Below are positions 48,559 through 58,600 of a stretch of 64,000 nt of DNA, one piece after another. Made by a program: the position numbers and the translations under genes. The notes under the pieces are model-generated. The model was not told where the DNA came from, did no database searches, and saw only the letters and a program-made list of their open reading frames with translations. Within the stretch, counting starts at the first letter, position 1. Every line of letters starts with the position of its first letter. The stretch comes from Zygnema circumcarinatum (lineage: Eukaryota; Streptophyta; Zygnematophyceae; Zygnematales; Zygnemataceae), in the NCBI GenBank assembly GCA_037447605.1, contig CM074807.1, positions 256,368 to 320,367 on the forward strand, written 5' to 3'.

Positions 48559-48911
48559 GAAATGGTTTTGGCTGCCGTGTGCGCGACGTAAGCGTCCGCG
48601 ATTGGGCGAGCGCCGTCCGGGCAGCTCAAGGTTGGCCGCGAGCTGCCCGGAGAGGAAAGGTGTGGCCCAAAATGGTGGGCCGCGCGTCTACCTCATCTCA
48701 AATCCTGGATAAGACTGTACGGACAGACAGGTGGCGCCACCGCCGTGGGGGAATGGTCGCGTACGGTACGCGTGACGCGACGTGACCCGACTCGCCGAAG
48801 GGGGGGGCTGCACCTGGTCGTACTCGCGACGAGGGAGGACCGGAAAGAATTTCAGGTGCCCGGCCGACGCTCGCCCAATCGCGGACGGATACGGCATTCG
48901 AAAACATTTCG
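48559..48911. mobile_element. Inverted-repeat element in promoter of copy A
   Basis: A 19 bp perfect inverted repeat GTCCGCGATTGGGCGAGCG (48594-48612) and its reverse complement (48868-48886) sits within longer, imperfect inverted ends that start GAAATGG and end ACATTTC. The interior holds a GGTGGCGCCACC palindrome and GTACGGTAC sites. The corresponding element in copy B is 53804-54152. It could be a MITE or a conserved promoter structure. Confidence 0.6.
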
Positions 48912-48924
48912 CTGGACTGGCTAT

Positions 48925-49035
48925 GGGTTGGATTGGAGCAACCATTGGATCCAATGCTTGCAATTTGCAAAGCGTTATTTCCCGATCCAACCAACCGCTG
49001 GCTCCAATGTTTGCAGTCATCGGAAATGGTTGGCT
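48925..49035. repeat. CCAATGG/CCATTGG repeat cluster 2
   Basis: Contains AACCATTGGATCCAATGCTT and further GGTTGG/CCAACC words. It directly abuts the inverted-repeat element and is homologous to the start of cluster 4. Confidence 0.8.
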
Positions 49036-49139
49036 ATCTCTGTGCGCGTGTTGCGATGGCCGTTCGGTTCAACGGGACGGAACTGCGGATGCTCTTACGC
49101 ACTTGCACACGGAACGGCCTCGTCTCGCGTTCCATGCAG

Positions 49140-50176
49140 TTAGGGTTTGCAGACAACGGTGTGTTCCAGTTTTAGGGTATGCAGGAAAGCAAGCAGGGCC
49201 TTGCTATGAAAAACCATTACTTTTCTGAGCACAGGAATGCTGGGAGAAGCATAATATGCTTCGCCTGTTTTTGTTATCGGCTTATAAGTTAAAGGCTTCT
49301 CTTCTACAGTTCGTATTTGTAACACCTTTTCTTTCGTTTTACTCTCGATCTCTCCTGCAAGCGATTGTCTGATTTTAGTCGGCATGACACCAAACATTTT
49401 AGTCGCCCCGTGCAGCACCTTATAGCACTGGTCTTTGGCCGCGAGCTGCGAGCTGTAGAGCCGCCGAATAAGCGCGGCCTCCTTAATTTGCCTCGTTATT
49501 TCCTGCAGATAGTTTCATATTGAACAAAATTCTTCTGACTAGGTATGCACAAGAAAAAATTTCAACAACGAAATTCTCAAATGCTAATCTTAAGCCCTTA
49601 CGGAAACGGAAAATCGCTGATGAAAAAATCCAGCTTCAGTTCTCCATCACCCTTTCCGACTATCTCAGAGATACATCTTGGAAAACGAAAGCACAAAAGC
49701 AGCAGAAGTCTTTCTCTATATAGGGAGCACTGCGAATTCACCAATTCTTGAATGATCTGTTGAATGCCCGGGACGACATGCTGCGGTTCAATCTTATTGA
49801 ATAATGGAAAGGTAGAGGGCAACAGGAGTGGGTTATCGACTCCAGCAAGACGCGTCTCAAGCTCTGCGGCTACTGCCTGCGTAGTCACTGCACTCCTACC
49901 CGCAGACTGACAGTTAGGCATCGTGCTGCTGCTCTGCCATGGCGGCAGCCCCGCTGCTCCAAAAAGGCCGAGTCCCAAGATTCCACCACACAGAAATCGG
50001 TGCGTGAACGAACTGCAGGAAGCTCCGCCCTGCAGCCTCCGATCAGCTGCAACAAGACGAAGGGAGCTCCCTGCACGAGCTGCGGTAAGGACACGTGGCG
50101 CCCCCGCAGTCCTCAAGCTGGCCGCTGAGGCCAGCGAGGGCACAATGCATGCCATTAAACGCCTTAAGGTCTTCAA
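49140..50176 (-). CDS. Chimeric gene: M3 oligopeptidase N-terminus fused to MSH5-derived exon
   Basis: Two exons, 50176-49742 and 49502-49140, join in phase 0 to a 265 aa frame. Exon 1 (145 codons) has an Arg/Ala/Ser-rich organelle targeting sequence (MKTLRRLMACIVPSLASAAS) and then NPLLLPSTFPLFNKIEPQHVVPGIQQIIQEL, the start of the mature oligopeptidase A / organellar oligopeptidase (M3) domain. The remainder of that peptidase, including its HExxH zinc site, is absent. Exon 2 begins [21 protein letters not shown], which is MSH5 exon 36793-36678 minus its first residues, then continues through sequence homologous to the MSH5 3' flank (KMFGVMPTKIRQSLAGE...) to a stop after VVCKP. Both splice sites are canonical. 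It may be a new fusion gene or a transcribed pseudogene; no catalytic function is expected. Confidence 0.75.
49319..49503. repeat. Copy of MSH5 3'-end sequence
   Basis: 49394-49503 matches 36647-36772 (MSH5 intron 30 edge plus most of exon 30) and 49319-49392 matches 36322-36386 (MSH5 3' flank). The intervening 260 bp at MSH5, holding its terminal exon, is missing here. Confidence 0.85.
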
Positions 50177-50432
50177 CTTGTGCTCGGATTGAGCAGTTTA
50201 CACCTTGGCTGCGCTCACAAGCAAGAACAATAATATCAAGAAAATTCTGAGATTCTATGCGGAAATATTGAGATCCAGCTTCCCTCCTCTCCCACTCCCT
50301 CTCCCTCTCCCTCTCCCTCTGAGCTCGGGCCGTATACCCCTATTGGTGCGAACCCAAGGCACGATTTCAAGCAGGTTTGCAGCGAGTTTATCCGAGGTTT
50401 GCAGCTTTCTGACGTCATACAAAAGGTCAAGG
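50177..50432. other. Upstream region of chimeric gene
   Basis: Short promoter-side region with a CCCTCT run at about 50281-50320. Nothing else recognised. Confidence 0.4.
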
Positions 50433-50772
50433 TCCAATGGTTGCAGGTCATTGGCAATGGTTGGCTGGGTCGACAGCCAATGGTTGCAAACATTGGAAAT
50501 GGTTGCAACATTTACATTGGCAATGGTTGCGATTTGCCAACCATTTATTCTCGATCCAACCAACCATTGGATCCAATGGTTGCAGTAATTGACAATGGTT
50601 GGCTGTATCTCCAGCCAATGGTTGCAAACGTTGGCAATGGTTGGGTGGGTCGGGAATCAATGGTCCAATGATTGCAGTCATTGGCAATGGTTGGCTGGGT
50701 CGCCAGCCTATGGCTGGTTGCAAGCATTGGCAGTGTGGGGTGTTCCGCGAATCAATGATCCAATGGTTGGTT
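50433..50772. repeat. CCAATGG/CCATTGG repeat cluster 3 (largest)
   Basis: About 340 bp of degenerate repeats with consensus words GGCAATGGTTGGCTGGGTCG and CCAATGGTTGCAAACATTGG. It includes the perfect 20 bp palindrome AACCATTGGATCCAATGGTT near 50563. Unit length is variable, roughly 35-50 bp. Confidence 0.92.
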
Positions 50773-51271
50773 GCACAAGCTCCAAGTCAGCGAGCGGCTT
50801 TCACTCGAGTCGTGGATTTTCGTTCATCGAAAAGGACGGACTGGACTGGACTGCCCGCAGACTTTCTTTCTTTGGCCCTTCCACTGGAACCGATTCAAAG
50901 AGAAGCTGAAAGGCTTCTCCTTCTGCCTGGGGAGGGGAGGAGAGCAGAAAGCAAGAATTTTGGGCAAAAACACAGTTCACGTTCAGAAGGTGTTAACTTC
51001 TGCACATTTTTTGGAACAAGGAGAGGACAAGATCTGGCTGCTTTGCAAAAATCAGCATGAGCATGAACCAAAAAAGTGCTGCATAAAACCACCTGAGAGC
51101 CATCCATACAACAGTTGAGAACACTTCTACTCTTATGAAAGAAATACAATTGTTGACAACGCTCATAAACCAACGCGACGATTGCACAACATTTCCTGCG
51201 AGCGCTTTGTTGCTCTCTCATTGAAAAAGAAAAAACAAAAAAAATGAATTATGAAACATGCTGGCCAGCCA
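50773..51271. other. Unassigned region between repeat cluster 3 and duplicated block B
   Basis: No gene or clear repeat seen. Short frames here show no family resemblance. Confidence 0.4.
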
Positions 51272-51711
51272 GCCAGTTCCATGTTCAGTTACAACACTCT
51301 TGAACTGCACTTTGAAAACTGAGGAGCGGCGATGGAAACTGCAAACATCATAGATGTTGCAGCAAAAAAATCGCTATCCCAGTCGAACAAACTGCACTAA
51401 AACTGAAACTGCAACTGGAACTGGCACAGACAACGACTAATGCAAGACTCAAACAAATGCGACACCCCCATCCTCTTCCTCTGCCAGTCTCCACGCCACC
51501 GTGGCTGAACTGAGACTAAACTGAAATTGACATAGACACCGACTAATGAAAGACTACAAAAATGCGACACCCCCATCCTCATCCTTTGCCTATCTCTACG
51601 CCGCTGTGGCCGAACTGAACTGCAACCGGCATGGACACCGAATCAAAAAAGGAATGCAAAAATCCAACGTGTGCCTGCAGCAAGTGGCCCTATCCTCTGT
51701 GTGGTGTGTCT

Positions 51712-53658
51712 CTACGCCGCTGTGGCCGCCTCCGGCCAACCGCGAATGGCTGCGACGGCACAGGCCTCCTCCAGCACTCGATCCGCCACGCTCACCGCCT
51801 CCACCTTCACAAACTCGTGGACTTTGCGCGTCTGCAAGCAAGCAAGCAGGCAGACAAGCAGACAGAGGCAGCTTCAGCTACGGAGGAAGGGAGCAGGATA
51901 GAAACAAAGAGAGTGAGAGAGCGAAACGAAGGGGGGATAACAACGCAAGGAGAGGTCGAGCGGGGTCCGTTGACTCACGTATATTAAGAGGAGCTGATGG
52001 CCGATTTCTCGGTATTCATCCCTCAGCTGGCGGCGCGTCTCCTTCTCGTTCCACAGCTCATCCAGCCGCCGCGAGTCGTCCCACTCGCTTTTGAGCTTCC
52101 GAAACTCATCTCGTTTGCTCGCCACTTCCTTGTACGCCTCCAAGCAGTCGCTCCCGAGCTCCTCCGCAGTCTTCAGCTTCGCGGCGTCGGCTTCTTCCAT
52201 TGCTTTCCGGACCTGTCTCTTCCGCTCCTCCTCGGCACCTTCCTCCGCCACCCTTTGCTCGCGGGCGGCCTTCCGAGCTGCCTCGGCTCTTTCCTGCGCA
52301 TTCGCCACAAAAACATTCGGAAAATGAAATCAGCAAAAGGAATATTGTGTTTTCAAACTATCTCCCTTCATTATGCACCATCGCTACCTTTCTGCCTGAT
52401 TTTGGTTCATTCAGATAAACATTCCAAGCAAGAAAGAAAGAGGAAGAGAGGAGAGCGTGGGAGGGACAGTGAAAGAGAGTGACTGAGACATAGGGAGAGA
52501 GAGAAAGATGATTCTCACCTCGGCTTGTTTTTGACTCTCGATCGATTTTCTGATCCACTTGTCATGCTTCAGAGCCGACTCCTGCAGCAGACAAACAAAG
52601 CGGGTAAGGCTCCTTGAGCTGCTTCAAGCTGTAAGCATACAAAGCTAGCCTAGTGAATAGCAGAATAAAAGTACCTTTGGCGTTGGCTTGAAACTTTCAA
52701 TGCCGAGGAACATCCTCATGCCATGCGACAGACCTGGCAGAAGTTGACAGAAAACAAACGTGTAAGAAACAAGAGTGTGAAAATAACATGTAAAATGAAA
52801 AAAAAAAAAATGAAATCAAATGATTCCCCACTCGTCCCTTTGCAAGCAAAGCGACATATTAAATGCATACTCACCAGCTTCAACGCGCTCGTGCTGATAA
52901 AAACCATTCGCCGCCCTCTTTGAACGCTCCATGGGGGGTTGGAACACAGGGAGCAAAGAAGGTCTCTGAGGCGCCTCCGCCTCCGCGGGCCGTTTGAGCG
53001 ATGGAGCCGCGAGAGAGGGCGAGGTGGAGGTGGAGGCTCTCCTCCTCGGGCGGAAGAAGGGAGCGGGAGAGAAGGGGACGGGCGCAGCAGGCGACGCCAT
53101 GCGGAGGCGCTTGACGCTGCCTCTTTTCCCCTCCCTCTCGGCGCACTCGCCCGCCTCCTCCTCCTCCTCCTCCTCCTCAAGCCGCCGCTTCCTTGGCGCT
53201 GCCTCCTCCTCGGCCCTTGCGAGAGAGGCGGCGGCCGGGGCATGTGGCGGCGGCAGCGGAGGGAGCTCCACGACTTTGTGGAGGTGCGCGTATCCCAGCG
53301 CCACTTGGAGGAAGGCGTGGCGATCGAGGGGTAGGCGATTGGGGCACAACTGCCATGTGTACAACAACGCGCGCAACTGAGGGAGGGCGAGCTCGCGTAG
53401 GCGGTCTTCAACGGCGGCCCTTTTCCTCATGTGGGAGTCCTCGAGACTCGCAGAGGGCTCCTTGACAGGCGGCGGCAGGGGAGGGAGGTCGAGCACGCCG
53501 TACGCCTTGCTGTAGTCGAGGGCCGTCTGCGCGAAGGCGTCGCGGTCGGCGCCCGGCGCGGCGGTGTAGAGCCGCCAGTACGAGAGCAGCGCCTGCAGCT
53601 GGTTCAGCGCCAGCGCTCGCACGCGCTCGCGGAGGGAGGGCGAGGGCGCGGCAGCCAT
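51712..53658 (-). CDS. Novel coiled-coil protein with twin LPPLPPP repeats, copy B
   Basis: Exons 53658-52875, 52733-52675, 52581-52519, 52293-51979, 51831-51712; 446 aa. Protein order is the same as copy A: twin helical modules ending VLDLPPLPPP and VVELPPLPPP, poly-Glu, KRGSVKRLRM, a Pro/Ser-rich segment and the C-terminal coiled coil. Exons 2-5 encode the same residues as copy A as far as I can read. Exon 1 differs at a handful of positions (for example VEDRLRELALPQL for VDDRLRELSLPQL, DRHAF for DRRAF, RPSLLP for RPYLLP, one extra Glu). Introns are also nearly identical, so the duplication is recent or homogenised by gene conversion. Both copies keep intact frames and splice sites. Function unknown. 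Confidence 0.82.
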
Positions 53659-53803
53659 GGCCGTGGCTCGATGCAGGAGAGAGAGGGAAAAAGAGAGAGA
53701 GAGAGAGGGAGAGCGCGAGAGAGAGAGATAGAGAGGGTGAGTGAGGGAGAAATGATGGCCCGGCCGGGTGGGCGTGGCCTTGGGGTGGGCCCCGGGCAGC
53801 CCT

Positions 53804-54152
53804 GAAATGGTTTTGGCTGCCGTGTGCGCGACGTAAGCGTCCGCGATTGGGCGAGCGCCGTCCGGGCAGCTCAAGGTTGGCCGCGAGCTGCCCGGAGAGG
53901 AAAGGTGTGGCCCAAAATGGTGGGCCGCGCGTCTACCTTATCACAAATCTTGGATAAGACTGTACGGTTGGACAGGTGGCGCCACCGCCGTGGGGGAATG
54001 GTCGCGTACGGTACGCGTGACGCAACGTGACCCGACTCGCTGAAGGGGGGCTGCACCTGGTCGTACTCGAGGTGAGGGAGGACCGGAAAGAATTTCAGCT
54101 GCCCGGCCAACGCTCGGCCAATCGCGGACGGACACGGCAGCCGAAACATTTC
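53804..54152. mobile_element. Inverted-repeat element in promoter of copy B
   Basis: Left end GAAATGGTTTTGGCTGCCGTGT and right end ending GACACGGCAGCCGAAACATTTC are near reverse complements, extending inward through GTCCGCGATTGG. The interior contains a GGTGGCGCCACC palindrome and GTACGGTACGCGT. Counterpart of 48559-48911; its terminal symmetry is better preserved than in copy A. Confidence 0.65.
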
Positions 54153-54162
54153 GGTTCATGCG

Positions 54163-54380
54163 TTGGATCAACCATTGGATCCAATGGTTGCGATTTGCAA
54201 ACCGTTGATTCCCGATCCAACCAACCGTTGGATCCAATGGTTGCAGAAATTGGCAATGTTTGGCTGGGTAGCTAGCCAATGGCTTCAAACAATGGCAATC
54301 GTTGCGACTTTTCAAACCATTGATTCTCGACCCAACCAACCATTGGATCCAATGGTTGCAATCATTGACAATGGTTGGGC
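54163..54380. repeat. CCAATGG/CCATTGG repeat cluster 4
   Basis: Contains two copies of the 20 bp palindrome AACCATTGGATCCAATGGTT (near 54170 and 54339) plus CGATCCAACCAACC and GGTTGGCTGGGT-type words. Confidence 0.9.
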
Positions 54381-55633
54381 GGGCATGCCACAAACAAGAA
54401 GATAGACGTTCACTAAATGAGGGTCGGCTTTGCCAAAGCACTAGTCTTCTCTTTGTTCTTAAATTTTTGTGAAAGTGAACTTGTTGTGTATTACGAGACA
54501 GGAAACTAAATTTATTACGTTCAAAGCTTTGCATAAGTGAAGCCATGACCATGACCATGACCATGACTATGACCTCATCCCTATTGGGCCTGGGGACATG
54601 AGCATGAACAACGTCATGAATGACGATCTTCGTACTGCACATTTACATTCCCTGACCAACATTCAGCTGTAAAGAGATGGCTAATTTCGTCACCATATCT
54701 AAATTCCTACATCCTTGACTAGACCTACTCCACAGCCTAGTCAGAATAATGAATGTGGAGAAGTAACCCGTTACCTATGTACAAACCCTCGCCATCTTTG
54801 TTGCCGCTGCAAACTGTATGAGGAGCTGTGATAGACATTATCAAAATAGAACTCGGCATTCCAGGTCCCCATGAAAGGCTACAAAGCTTTTAGTAAAGGA
54901 GAAAAATGATTCGACAATTTTACAAAGAAAACGACACATGCTGAGCGAGTTCCAGTTCCCTGCAGTTCACAGTACTGGAAGTGATTCTTTCATCTCTCCT
55001 TCGTTGAAACCGAAAAACGTTGAAATTGCTCATGTATCAACCAATGGCAGCAAATGTTGGCTCCCGTAGATACCTGCGTGTTCACCCAGCAAACATGAGT
55101 ACTGTACTGCGGCTTCACAAGTCCAGAGTTCTCGTCTCTCTCTCCCACTCCCTCCCTCCCCCCTCCCCTCCCTCCCCGCCATGTTTCTCACTTACGTGAC
55201 GTAACGTAACACGTAACTTATCTGACGTAACAAACGACCCTCAGCCTTATTAGTGATGAATGTTCTGGTGGTCCGAGTCAGACACATGATCCTAGACAGA
55301 GGACTGTATGCACCTCCTCCTTCCTCTCCCTCTCCCTCTCGCCCTCCCCTTCCCCCTCCGTCTGCCTCTCCCTTGTTGCCTATGCTTATAAGCAAAACAA
55401 ATGAGCGACAATACGACTACGTGATGTATTCCCTGATGGTTAACGTAAAACTTTCTTCATCTTCTTGGATGTGGAGGAAGTCAATCCCCATTGTTGCTAG
55501 CAAAGCATTTCCTTTCGATATTAGGATAACCTTCGTGGCCTTCCCAGAGACCTATGCAGAGCAGAGACCAAAAATCATAGCAACCTACGAAACCTGCAGT
55601 CAACTTCCTTCTCCCCATTTCACTCTCTGCTAT
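54381..55633. other. Intergenic region left of the PHD-GNAT gene
   Basis: Holds a (CATGAC)n microsatellite at about 54544-54572, a CT-rich stretch near 55135-55180, and a run of GTAAC/ACGTAAC words at 55194-55229. No gene seen. The PHD-GNAT 3' UTR should lie at the right end. Confidence 0.45.
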
Positions 55634-58600
55634 TTACATTGCCCAGATCAGCAAGGAATATTGAACGGGATAGGAATTTGCCGAACCTGGAGACCATGTC
55701 TTTCCCCTTTTCTCTCCATCTTCTCCAACTCCCGCTCGTCTCGGTCCTCTCCTTCTCCCTCCCCCTTCAATTCCAATAAAGCTTAAGTCACTCCCCTCAA
55801 GGACCAAGCCACAAGCTTTCTGCAGTGCACGCAGCTCGTTGTGCTTTTGCTTTTTTCCTCGTTTCCTTGGAGGAATATGGCTCCCTTTCTGTCCAACTTC
55901 AGATTTCACCACAGCGCCACCAAGGTCCGGACTTCCAGGATCAGCTAAACAAGCATTGCCCGCATCTTCACTCCCACCAATCCCCGTATGATCCCTTTTG
56001 CCATCGATAACGACGACCAAAACTTCTCCTGTGCCACCGGCAGGGACTTCCGCAACACTTATTTCTATAGTAACAGTCTCAGATTTGGTAGGAGGGGGAC
56101 CAGCACGAGAAGGAGACGGAGGAGAGAGAAGAGGAGGAGGAGGAGGATGAATAGGCAGAGATGGACGACGACGAGAAGCAGCTTCACGATTTGCTTTCGT
56201 CTCGGCTTTAAGCTTAGCTGTCCCTGACAACTTCCTCTTCTTTCTGCGATTCATCGGTCTACCTCGAGAACGCACTCCAGCTCTGTCATCTGCATGTACT
56301 ATGATGTCCCTTTCTTCTATACTACCATTCTCAGAAACGATAGGAGGGAGAGGTGGAGCAAGAGAAGAAGGAGTAGAATGAGGAACAGGGAGGGAAGGTG
56401 GAAGTGAAAGAGAAGCTTCCACGCGTTTTGCTTTGAGCTCTGCTTTAAGTTTTGCTGCCCCTTTCAGTTTTGCCTTCTCTCTGCGGTTTGAAGGGCTGCC
56501 TGCAGAACCCGCTCCTTCAATGTTATCTGCAGATACTACAACATCCCGTTCTCCTTCACTGGCAACCTCGGAGACAAGCGGGGGAGGAGGAAGATCAAGG
56601 GGAGAAAGAGTAGGAGACGGAAGTTGAGGAAGTGAGGGAGACGGGGGACGAGGTGGAGGAGGAGCAGCTTTCCCACGATTTGCTTTCATCTCTGCTTTAA
56701 GCTTAGCTGCCCCTGACAACTTCCTCTTCTTTCTGCGATTCATCGGTCTACCTCGAGAACGCACTCCAGCTCTGTCATCTGCATGTACTATGATGTCCCT
56801 TTCTACTATACTACCATTCTCAGAAACGATAGGAGCGAGAGGAGGACCAAGAGTAGAAGGAGTAGAATGAGGAACAAGGAGGGAAGGAGAAAGAGAAAGG
56901 GAAGCTTCCACGCGCTTTAATTTGAGCTCTGCTTTAAGTTTTGCTGCCCCTTTAAGTTCTGTCTTTTCTCTGCGGTTTGAAGGTCTACCTGGAGAGCCCG
57001 CTCCTTCAATGTTATCTGCAGATACTACAACATCTCTTTCTCCTTTACTGGCAACCTCGGAGACAAGCGGGGGAGGAGGAAGATCAAGAGGAGCACGAGA
57101 GGGAGACGGAAGTTGAGTAAGTGAGGGAGATGGGGGACGAGCTGGAGGAAGCGGAGGTGGTGGAAGAGGAGCAGCTTTCCCACGTTTTGCTTTCAGCTCT
57201 GCTTTAAGTTTTACTGGCTTTTTCAGTAAGCTCTTCCCTCTGCGATTGAAAGGTCTACCTGCAGAAGCCTCTCCTTCAATGTTTTCTGCAGAAACTACAA
57301 CATCTTTTCCTTCTTTAATGGCAACCTCAGATACGAATGGAGGGGTAGGAGGAAGAGCGAGTGGAGCAAGAGAAGGAGACGGAGGAAGAGGAAGAGGAGG
57401 AGGAGAAAGTGATTGAAGAGCAGCTTCCTCACGTTTTGCTTTCAGCTCTGATCTCAGTTTTGCTGCCCCTTTCAGTTTCGTCTTCCCTCTGCGATTTAGA
57501 GGTCTACCTACAGGAGCCTCTCCTTCAATATTTTCAGCAGAAACTACAACATCTTTTCCTTCTTTAATGGCAACCTCAGATACGAATGAAGGGGGAGGAA
57601 GAAGAGCAAGTGGAGCAAGAGAAGGAGACGGAGGAAGAGGAGGAGGAGGAGGAAGTGGTTGAAGAGCAGCTTCCTCACGTTTTGCTTTCAGCTCTGCTCT
57701 CAGTTTTGCTGCCCCTTTCAGTTTCGTCTTCCCTCTGCGATTTAGAGGTCTACCTGCAGGAGCCTTTCCTTCAATGTTTTCTGCAGAAACTACAACATCT
57801 TTTCCTACTTTAATGGAAACCTCAGATACGAATGGAGGGGGAGGAGGAAGAGCGAGTGGAGCAAGAGACGGAGGAGACGGAGGAAGATGAGTAAGAGGGG
57901 GAGAAGGGGGAGAAGGGGGGAAAGGTGGCGGCGGAGGTGGAGAAAAAGCAGCTTCCCCGCGTTTTGCTTTCAGCTCTGCGTTGAGTTTCGCTGCCCCCTT
58001 CAGTTTCATCTTCAGTCTGCGATTTCGTGGTCTCCCTGTAGAGGTCTCTCCTCTGGTGTTCTCCGCAGGCATTGTCAGTACTGAAACAGAGTCCTGCAGT
58101 AATCTCTCTGCTCTCTCTACACTACCATTCTCAAGGAGGAGGAGAGGAGTCTGCTCACTTCTCTCTTCCACCTCTGAGCTGCAATTCACTGCCATCTTCA
58201 AAGTCCTCTTTCTTTTCCGACTTGCAGAAGTCTCTGCAGCATGATCGCCCTCCTGACTTCCATTGTAATCTCCACTCTTCTCTGCAGGTTCTACCAGTCC
58301 ACTCCCACTAGGAGCTTTCTCCTTTCCTGCTTCCAGCCGTAGCTTCCTCTTTCTCTTTCTCGTAAAAGCCCTTCCTTCATCTTCTCTCCCATTGCTTCCA
58401 TTGTGATCCCTGCCGTCCTCTGCAGATACTACCGTAGTTCTCCCTCCCAGCCTTTCCCTCTCACCACTTCCCTTGTGGTCCCTGAGCTCCACTGCATGTT
58501 CTCCCGCCTCCCTCCCTCTCACATCACTACTCTCCAACACAACAAGAGCTTTCTCACTTTCCCCTTCCAGGCCCTCCTTAAGTTCCATCAGGGCCTTCAG

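Larger units (their letters stand above)
45983..49045. repeat. Segmental duplication, copy A
   Basis: Collinear with 51272-54280 (offset about 5218 bp in the core). The core 46400-48700, exons and introns alike, is almost base-for-base identical. The flanks on both sides, including the 3' minisatellite and the promoter elements, are clearly more diverged but still alignable. Confidence 0.95.
51272..54280. repeat. Segmental duplication, copy B
   Basis: Second copy of the 45983-49045 block in the same orientation. Copy B has one extra GAG codon in the poly-Glu run and a few substitutions in exon 1. Its 3' flank has different repeat units from copy A. Confidence 0.95.
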
